This document shows, one piece after another, positions 58,413-64,000 of a stretch of DNA of 64,000 nt. Source of the stretch: Bacillota bacterium (GTDB taxonomy: Bacteria > Bacillota > Clostridia > Christensenellales > CAG-138); the NCBI GenBank assembly GCA_023400985.1, contig JAEXEN010000032.1, forward strand, positions 1 to 64,000. The letters run 5' to 3'. A model generated the notes under the pieces. The model did no database searches. It was not told where the DNA came from and saw only the letters and a list, made by a program, of their open reading frames with translations. The position numbers and the translations under genes are program-made. Each line of letters opens with the position of its first letter. Position 1 is the first letter of the stretch.

Positions 58413-59591
58413 ATGACGAAGTTTTTGATCCGTTTTTTCATCAAAAACCACGATGACGTGGAGAACCCGCGCGTGCGCGAGGCGTACGGGTTCCTTGCGG
58501 GCGCCGTGGGTATCGCTCTCAATGTGGTTTTAAGCGCCGCGAAGTTCATGATCGGCATTTTTACGGGCAGCATCGCGGTGCAGGCGGATGCCGTCAACAA
58601 CCTCTCGGACGTCGGCTCCGCCGTCGTTACGCTCATCGGTTTCAAGGCGGCGGGTAAACCTGCGGACCGCGAGCACCCCTACGGGCATGCCCGCATCGAG
58701 TATGTGAGCGCGCTCATCATCGCGTTTCTCATTTTGGTGGTGGGGTTTGAACTCGGCAAGGAATCGGTGGGGAAGATCATCTCTCCCACGCCCGTGTACT
58801 TTGACATTGCGAGCATCGTTATGCTGGCGCTTTCTATTTTTGTAAAGCTCTGGATGAGCGTGTTCACCTCGTATGTGGGCAAGCGTATTTCTTCGAGCGC
58901 CGTAAAGGCGACCATGGCGGACAGCATCTGCGACATGATCACCACCGGTTCCATTTTGATCTCGGGCATCATCAGCTACTTTAAGAAGGTCAACATCGAC
59001 GGCTATATCGGCCTTCTCGTGGCGGGCTTCGTCCTCTATTCGGGCGTCAAGATCATTCGCGACGCCGTAAGCCCTCTTATGGGGGAGGCGCCCGACCCCG
59101 AAATGATGAAGGAGCTTAAGGAGCGCATTTTGAGCTATGAGGGCATTCTCGGGCTGCACGACGTTACGGTGCATAGCTATGGCCCCGGCCGCGTGATGGT
59201 GAGCGCCCACGCGGAAGTGAACGCGGATGCGCGGCTCATGGATGTTCATGCGACCATAGACCGCGCGGAGCGCGAGATCGGCGAAGAAATGAAGCTTCTG
59301 CTGACCATCCATATCGACCCCGTGGAGCGCGATAACGAGGCGCAAAACGAGGCGCTGTCTATCCTTACCGGCATTTTGAAGGAAGTCGACGGACGGCTTT
59401 CGCTGCACGATTTCCGCGCCGCCATGAAGGGCGAGAAGATACTTCTTACGTTCGATCTGGTGGTGCCGCCAGAGCTTAGCGAGGCGCAGACAGCGCTTAT
59501 AAAGGATACGATCGTGGCGCGCGCAAGGGAGAAGAACGCAGCTTATACATGTTTGATCACACTCGATACCGATTATCACGGCCGGGTGTAA
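58413..59591 (+). CDS. Cation diffusion facilitator (CDF) transporter
   Basis: A 392-residue transporter with six helices and metal motifs AVQADAVNNLSDVGSA and KATMADSICDM (DxxxD-type), then a cytoplasmic C-terminal domain (GLHDVTVHSYGPGRVMVSAHAEV, VHATIDRAE). It exports Mn2+, Fe2+ or Zn2+ in exchange for protons. The C-terminus is longer than usual, with a second ferredoxin-like segment after residue 310. Its ribosome binding site seems to come from a repeat fragment. Confidence 0.92.
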   Translation: MTKFLIRFFIKNHDDVENPRVREAYGFLAGAVGIALNVVLSAAKFMIGIFTGSIAVQADAVNNLSDVGSAVVTLIGFKAAGKPADREHPYGHARIEYVSALIIAFLILVVGFELGKESVGKIISPTPVYFDIASIVMLALSIFVKLWMSVFTSYVGKRISSSAVKATMADSICDMITTGSILISGIISYFKKVNIDGYIGLLVAGFVLYSGVKIIRDAVSPLMGEAPDPEMMKELKERILSYEGILGLHDVTVHSYGPGRVMVSAHAEVNADARLMDVHATIDRAEREIGEEMKLLLTIHIDPVERDNEAQNEALSILTGILKEVDGRLSLHDFRAAMKGEKILLTFDLVVPPELSEAQTALIKDTIVARAREKNAAYTCLITLDTDYHGRV

Positions 59592-59665
59592 AATTTACGG
59601 ATAAGGCAAGGGTCCAGCTCGCCTTATCTTACTATGGAGGAAATACGGCATTGGAGGGAAACCTT

Positions 59666-60124
59666 ATGAAGTTCTGGAAGGAATTCAAGGAATTCGCATT
59701 CAAGGGCAATGTGATCGACCTTGCAGTCGGCGTGATGATCGGCGGTGCGTTCGGCAAGATCGTGACCTCGCTGGTGAACGATTTGTTTATGCCCTTGCTC
59801 AACTTCATCACGGGTCCCATGGGGGATCTTTCCACGTTGTTTGTGGCGTTCGACGGCAATTCTTACGCGGATATCGCCGCCGTGCAGGAGGCGGGTGCGC
59901 CGTATATCGCATACGGCCCTTTCATCAGCACTGTGATCGACTTTTTGCTCATGGCGCTGTGCATCTTCCTGTTCGTGAAAATCATCACGAAGCTCAGAGC
60001 GGCTACGCACAAGCCGGAGCCCGAGGCGACAGCGCCGCGCCTGTGCCCTTACTGCAAAACGGAGATCCCCGCGGAGGCCACGCGCTGCCCGCATTGCACG
60101 AGCATGCTGGACGGGGTGAAATAA
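59666..60124 (+). CDS. mscL: Large-conductance mechanosensitive channel MscL with C-terminal zinc ribbon
   Basis: A 152-residue protein starting at ATG 59,666 behind GGAGGG. The core (FKGNVIDLAVGVMIGGAFGKIVTSLVNDLFMP, then FISTVIDFLLMALCIFLFVK) is typical MscL. A zinc ribbon (CPYCKTEIPAEATRCPHC) follows in place of the usual short helical bundle; this is seen in some Clostridia. The channel releases solutes on osmotic downshock. Confidence 0.95.
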   Translation: MKFWKEFKEFAFKGNVIDLAVGVMIGGAFGKIVTSLVNDLFMPLLNFITGPMGDLSTLFVAFDGNSYADIAAVQEAGAPYIAYGPFISTVIDFLLMALCIFLFVKIITKLRAATHKPEPEATAPRLCPYCKTEIPAEATRCPHCTSMLDGVK

Positions 60125-60127
60125 GCT

Positions 60128-60541
60128 ATGCCGCTATATGACTACCTCGCCGAGGGAAATCTGGACGGTATGGATCTAAACTGCGCGGAAAAGATACTGT
60201 ACGGCGCGAACGCCGCGTATTCCATGGACCTTACAAAAGACGCGCTCCGGCTGAGCGCGGGTTTCGGCGGCGGCATGGGTGTCGAGGATACATGCGGTAT
60301 CGTGATCGGCGGCGTGATGGTGCTGTCCGAGCTTTTTGTAAAGGACCATGGCCATGAAGGGCTGCGGATCAAAGAGCTGACCGCGGAATGGTTCAAAAGG
60401 ATGAACGAGGTTTTTTCAAGCACGAACTGCGCTTCGCTCAAGGCGAAATACCGTACGCCCGAAAGGGGCTGCGGCGACCTCATTTTGAACGCCGCAAAGA
60501 TCCTCGACGAGATCGTGGAGAGGGAATCGGCGAGGGATTGA
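60128..60541 (+). CDS. C_GCAxxG_C_C family redox protein
   Basis: A 137-residue protein with conserved Cys in LNCAEKIL, GMGVEDTCG, SSTNCASLK and RGCGDLI, matching the C-GCAxxG-C-C family, which is thought to bind a redox cofactor or metal. It lies 3 bp after mscL, so co-translated. Function unknown. Confidence 0.82.
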   Translation: MPLYDYLAEGNLDGMDLNCAEKILYGANAAYSMDLTKDALRLSAGFGGGMGVEDTCGIVIGGVMVLSELFVKDHGHEGLRIKELTAEWFKRMNEVFSSTNCASLKAKYRTPERGCGDLILNAAKILDEIVERESARD

Positions 60542-60621
60542 CGGGTAGATGGGGAGAATTGCAGTTGGCAATGATCGTTCCGTCCTATGTGTCGCTCTGC
60601 TCGCTTGTTCACTGGGCTTAA

Positions 60622-60768
60622 TTCCGGCTTCGGCGGCATGTACGCGTCCGGCGGAGCCGGAGCCCTTTGGGCCAAGGCCTACGGCCTTGCGTGCCGAAAC
60701 GGATGAAATCCGCAGGATTTCTTTCCTGTCGCAGCCGCCGCTCGGGAGCGCCGCAGCGCGACAGGCGG
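60622..60768. repeat. Dispersed structured repeat, copy B
   Basis: Matches 49,345-49,497. Stems AAGGCC-TAC-GGCCTT, AAATCC-GCA-GGATTT and CCTGTCGC/GCGACAGG take the places of copy A stems with compensatory base changes. Confidence 0.65.
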
Positions 60769-60790
60769 ATGCGTAAGCCACGTTCCCCTT

Positions 60791-60921
60791 CGTTCAAGCG
60801 GACCAGTCGGCTTGAACGACACGCGCTATGCGCGTGATATACCTGTATGCAATCCCTGCTTTGCTTGACAGCCATCCTTGCATAACCCTACAATAGGGAG
60901 GGAAATCCTACGATTTCCCTC
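60791..60921. other. Array of three hairpins before the glmU-like gene
   Basis: CGTTCAAGC/GCTTGAACG (60,791-60,818), CACGCGC-TAT-GCGCGTG (60,820-60,836) and a perfect 10-bp stem GAGGGAAATC-CTAC-GATTTCCCTC (60,898-60,921) that ends just before the Shine-Dalgarno. No gene is seen between 60,542 and 60,935. Confidence 0.55.
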
Positions 60922-60935
60922 GGGAGAGGTAAAAG

Positions 60936-62198
60936 ATGAAAGCCAAAACCGCCTTTATTCTTGCATTTCAAGAGGATACCGCCATGAACTCCGCGCGCCA
61001 TACGGCGCTGCACGAGATATGCTTCCGGCCCATGCTCGGCTATGTGCTCGACGCTATACGGCAGGTCGCAGAGCGCAAGCCCGTGGTGATAACGGGTTTC
61101 GACGCGGAGCGCGTAGAGACGTTTCTAAAAGAGAAAGCGGACTTTGTGCGCGTGGACGCGGATGTGCAGGCTGCCGCGGCGCTTTCGTTCGCCGCGCGGG
61201 AAACGGAGCAGGGGTCGGGTTATGCGCTCATCGTTTCCGGCTGCGCCCCGCTCGTGAAAAAAGAGACGCTTTCAAGGCTTATCGAAGCCGCAAACGGCAA
61301 CGCCGCCGCCGCGCTCGTCGCCGAGCACGATGGGGAAGACGGGGAGTCCGGGGAGCAAAAATGCCTCGTCTGCTGCGTCGATCTGGCATTTTTAAGGGAA
61401 GCGGCCGGCAGTATCGACGCGATTTTGGAGAGCGTCCGCCAAAATGGCTTCAAGGTCATAAACGTGTTTGCACCGGAATATGAGTGCATCGGCGTGCGCG
61501 ACCGCGCTTCGCTTTGGGAATGCAACTATCTTATGAACAGTCTCCTCGTCGCGCGGCATCTGGACGCGGGCGTCACCATGCTCGACCCGACCAAGATACT
61601 TGTGGGACCGGAGGTCGAAATCGGCCGCGATACGGTGATCTACCCTAACGTAATATTGTCGGGCAAAACGAAGATCGGCGAAAATTGCGTGCTCTACGAC
61701 GGATGCCGCTTGAAGGATACGGTCGTAGGGAACGACTGTGCGCTCCAAAGCGTCGTGGCAAACGATACGGAGATCGGTAATTCCGTCACGGCCGGGCCGT
61801 TCGTGCATCTTAGGCCCAATACGAAGCTCATGGACGGCTGCAAGGTGGGCGATTTTGTGGAGGTCAAAAACTCTATCGTCGGCGAAGGGACCAAAATGCC
61901 GCATTTAAGCTACATCGGTGACGCCAATGTCGGGGCGCGCGTCAACGTGGGCTGCGGTTGCGTGTTTGTTAACTACGACGGCTATAAAAAGCACCGCACC
62001 GTCGTTGGCGACGACGTATTTTTGGGCTGCCAGACCAACCTCGTCGCGCCTGTTACCGTGGGCGACGGCGCATATACAGCCGCCGGCTCCACCGTCACGG
62101 AGGATGTTGCCGCAGGGGCGCTTGCCGTTGCGCGCGCCTATCAGGTAAACAAACCCGGCTGGGTGGCAAAAAATCGCGAGAAAATGCGCGGGAATTGA
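60936..62198 (+). CDS. GlmU-like protein with degenerate uridyltransferase domain
   Basis: A 420-residue protein, about 35 shorter than GlmU. The C-terminal left-handed beta-helix acetyltransferase is intact (NVILSGKTKIGENC, GPFVHLRPNTKL, KMPHLSYIGDANVG with the catalytic His, NYDGYKKHRT). The N-terminal half has lost the LAAGxGTRM loop (it reads ILAFQEDTAMNS), the pocket lysine and the CGD magnesium Asp (reads SGCAPL). It probably keeps only acetyltransferase-type activity or is regulatory; this is inferred. GAGAGG precedes the ATG. Confidence 0.82.
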   Translation: MKAKTAFILAFQEDTAMNSARHTALHEICFRPMLGYVLDAIRQVAERKPVVITGFDAERVETFLKEKADFVRVDADVQAAAALSFAARETEQGSGYALIVSGCAPLVKKETLSRLIEAANGNAAAALVAEHDGEDGESGEQKCLVCCVDLAFLREAAGSIDAILESVRQNGFKVINVFAPEYECIGVRDRASLWECNYLMNSLLVARHLDAGVTMLDPTKILVGPEVEIGRDTVIYPNVILSGKTKIGENCVLYDGCRLKDTVVGNDCALQSVVANDTEIGNSVTAGPFVHLRPNTKLMDGCKVGDFVEVKNSIVGEGTKMPHLSYIGDANVGARVNVGCGCVFVNYDGYKKHRTVVGDDVFLGCQTNLVAPVTVGDGAYTAAGSTVTEDVAAGALAVARAYQVNKPGWVAKNREKMRGN

Positions 62199-62213
62199 CA
62201 AGGGGATATCATT

Positions 62214-62972
62214 TTGGAAACCAGCATCGACGGACTGCGCCTAAATTATGAGCGGCAGGGGAGCGGGAGACCCATTCTCATCCTGCATGGTTGGGGCGCT
62301 TCCATAGAGGCCATGCGCCCTGTCATCAACTGCATGCTTCGTCTGGGGCGCGAAACGGTGGCGCTCGATTTTCCAGGCTTCGGCGGGAGCGAGGAGCCGA
62401 ATGTGCCCTGGGGCGTGGAGAATTTCGCGGCCGTCACCCGAAAATTTATAGAGGAACAGGACATTTACGGCTGCGATTGCATCGCCCATTCACACGGCGG
62501 GCGCGTGGCGATCTATTTAGCCTCGGAGGATACGAACCTTTTTCGTAAGCTCGTGCTCATCGATGCCGCCGGGGTGAAGCCGAGAAGGGGCCTTACATAC
62601 TATGTGAAGGTATATTCCTATAAGCTCGCGAAGCGCTTGGCGAAAAATAAACTCCTTGACCGCGCGTTCAAGCTTTCGGAAAGGCAGAAGAACGCGGGCA
62701 GCGCGGACTATAAGGCCGCTTCCGGCGTCATGCGGCAGACCTTCGTGCGGCTTGTGAATTGTGACCTTACCGACAGACTCGCTAAGGTCGAAAACGAGAC
62801 GCTCCTCGTCTGGGGCGAGAACGATAACGATACGCCGCTTTACATGGCGGAGCTCATGCAAAAGCGCATGAAAAACACGGGGCTTGCCGTGATAAAGGGC
62901 GCTGGACATTTTTCCTACGCGGACGATTACCCCCGCTTTTGCGCCATGATGGGCGTACTCTTTAAAGATTGA
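62214..62972 (+). CDS. Alpha/beta hydrolase
   Basis: A 252-residue hydrolase starting at TTG behind AAGGGG. It has HGWGASIEAM (oxyanion region), the nucleophile Ser in AHSHGGRVA, Asp in WGENDNDTP and His in GAGHFSYAD. Substrate unknown. It lies between glmU-like and murF-like genes, hinting at a cell-wall link that is not proven. Confidence 0.88.
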   Translation: METSIDGLRLNYERQGSGRPILILHGWGASIEAMRPVINCMLRLGRETVALDFPGFGGSEEPNVPWGVENFAAVTRKFIEEQDIYGCDCIAHSHGGRVAIYLASEDTNLFRKLVLIDAAGVKPRRGLTYYVKVYSYKLAKRLAKNKLLDRAFKLSERQKNAGSADYKAASGVMRQTFVRLVNCDLTDRLAKVENETLLVWGENDNDTPLYMAELMQKRMKNTGLAVIKGAGHFSYADDYPRFCAMMGVLFKD

Positions 62973-62991
62973 AGGAATCCGAGGAAATCCG

Positions 62992-64000
62992 ATGGACGTT
63001 TTGACCTACGCAACTTACGTATACTGGGCTGTTGCCGCAACGGCAGTCGCACTCGCGGCGCTGCCTACAATCCACATGCTCCAGCTCGAGAGCTATCAGG
63101 GCAAAATGTACCTGAAATGGCTCGGAAAGCATCTCGGCGACGCGCTGAGCTTCCTGATGACCGGGATCGTATGCCTTGCGCTTCGCATATCCGCCGCGTT
63201 TTTGGTGCATTACGGAACGACGATCGCCAACATCGCCTACATCGGGGCGGATGCGCTGTATTTGCTTTTGCTCCTTCTCATGTACTTTGCCGACCGCAAG
63301 AAGGAAAAGAAGAAGCCCCTCGTCTATACCGGCCGCGTGAAGCGGCTGATCGCCGTGCTGTTCGTACTCGCGGCCGTGTTCACGGCTTCGCTTTTCATTA
63401 CCGTTGAACCTACTTTAAACGGCGTTCCCTCATGGGGTGCGTACCTCTTGTTGTACGGCCTTCGCTACCTGCCCGGCGCGCTTCTTCCGCTGTTTGTTTT
63501 CCTCGCATGGCTCATCACCTATCCGTTGGAACAGGCCGTGAAGGCGTGGTATTTCAACGATGCGCGGCGCATTCTTAGCGGGCGCACCGATCTCATCAAG
63601 ATCGGTATCACGGGAAGCTACGGCAAAACTAGCACCAAGCATGCTTTGGGTGAGATACTTAAGGAAAAGTACGATGTGCTGTACACCCCCGGGAGCTTCA
63701 ACACGCCCATGGGGATAACGCGCGTGGTGCGCGAGCAGCTTACGGATGACCACAACGTGTTTATCGCGGAGATGGGCGCGCGCTACAAAGGCGATATCAA
63801 GGAGCTTTGCAAACTCGTGCAGCCGCGCTACGGCATCGTTACCTCCGTGGGTAAGCAGCATCTTGAAACCTTCGGTTCTCTCGAGGCCGTGGTGGCTACA
63901 AAGTCTGAGCTTATGGAGGGCATCGAGGAAAACGGCGCTTGCTTCTTCAACGGCGACAACCTGATTTGCCGCGAAATGTACGAAAAATGTGCGCTCAAAG
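62992..64000 (+). CDS. MurF-like Mur ligase with N-terminal membrane domain (3' end outside window)
   Basis: At least 336 residues, open to the right edge. An N-terminal membrane part with several helices (about 5-25, 55-100, 118-180) precedes the Mur ligase core with ATP loop GITGSYGKTSTK, then SFNTPMGITRV and EMGARYKGDI. Membrane-fused MurF-like proteins are known in Clostridia. MurF adds D-Ala-D-Ala to the peptidoglycan precursor; MurT is an alternative. The central and C-terminal domains are missing from the window. Confidence 0.85.
   Translation, partial: MDVLTYATYVYWAVAATAVALAALPTIHMLQLESYQGKMYLKWLGKHLGDALSFLMTGIVCLALRISAAFLVHYGTTIANIAYIGADALYLLLLLLMYFADRKKEKKKPLVYTGRVKRLIAVLFVLAAVFTASLFITVEPTLNGVPSWGAYLLLYGLRYLPGALLPLFVFLAWLITYPLEQAVKAWYFNDARRILSGRTDLIKIGITGSYGKTSTKHALGEILKEKYDVLYTPGSFNTPMGITRVVREQLTDDHNVFIAEMGARYKGDIKELCKLVQPRYGIVTSVGKQHLETFGSLEAVVATKSELMEGIEENGACFFNGDNLICREMYEKCALK

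Noticed and set aside
60416..60875. Minus-strand frames of 85-121 codons
   Set aside because: Antisense to the C_GCAxxG_C_C gene and the structured repeat; no start signals.
1..64000. CRISPR array, prophage or complete insertion sequence
   Set aside because: I saw no regularly spaced direct repeats, no cas, integrase or phage structural genes, and the only transposase is a broken RAYT.

Overview
The window looks like chromosomal DNA of a strictly anaerobic, ethanol- and hydrogen-forming Clostridia-class Bacillota. The evidence is a sporulation-associated bofA, strong AGGAGG-type ribosome binding sites, AdhE, Rex, a clostridial SUF set without sufA or sufE, an electron-bifurcating [FeFe] hydrogenase with all three H-cluster maturases, and a folate ECF transporter under a THF riboswitch. 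I cannot name a genus.

Layout. Positions 1-8.5 kb hold the 3' part of a huge RHS/YD-repeat protein with a beta-helix N-terminal region, an AT-rich nuclease-like C-terminal tip and a likely immunity gene. Positions 8.6-12.7 kb are an iron-uptake locus: two DtxR-like regulators, FeoB, two FeoA and a Cys-rich FeoB partner. Positions 12.7-16.7 kb are the H-cluster maturation operon, in transcription order TM1266-type regulator, hydE, hydG, hydF. Positions 17.0-18.4 kb hold a flavodiiron protein and a tiny membrane peptide. Positions 18.6-24.3 kb hold a MarR-type regulator with a C-terminal cysteine cluster, then sufC-B-D-S-U and a copper-chaperone-like protein. Positions 24.3-28.1 kb are a MacB/FtsX-type ABC exporter. 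Positions 28.1-40.2 kb are one long minus-strand unit: iron alcohol dehydrogenase, rex, adhE, a 2Fe-2S protein, a PAS-linked sensory [FeFe] hydrogenase, a SpoIIE-like phosphatase, hydC/B/A-type subunits and a second 2Fe-2S protein. Positions 40.3-44.5 kb hold a second rex with a LysR gene, divergent from a SsuABC/ThiXYZ-like transporter.

From 44.6 to 64 kb the content is more housekeeping: tRNA-Asn beside a truncated copy of its own 3' end, PAP2 phosphatase, a TtcA-like PP-loop protein, a CtpA protease, a zinc-ribbon/Ig-like membrane protein, a large lipoprotein, THF riboswitch plus folT, bofA, a broken RAYT transposase next to a REP-like palindrome, an aminotransferase, a sirtuin, a CDF transporter, MscL, a GlmU-like protein with a decayed uridyltransferase half, and a truncated MurF-like ligase at the right edge.

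How the parts fit. Iron import, iron-sulfur assembly, H-cluster maturation, oxygen/NO defence and NADH/ferredoxin disposal (ethanol, H2) lie within about 32 kb. A 16-bp dyad, GTTAG-N6-CTAAC, occurs at the feo/dtxR promoters, before feoB and as a perfect palindrome at the fprA promoter, suggesting one iron-responsive regulon. The most unusual items are this dyad, the Cys-cluster MarR regulator at suf, two 150-bp intergenic repeats with compensatory stem changes, a 115-bp inverted-repeat element whose fragment supplies the ribosome binding site of a CDF gene, and the sensor-hydrogenase/phosphatase pair inside a fermentation operon.
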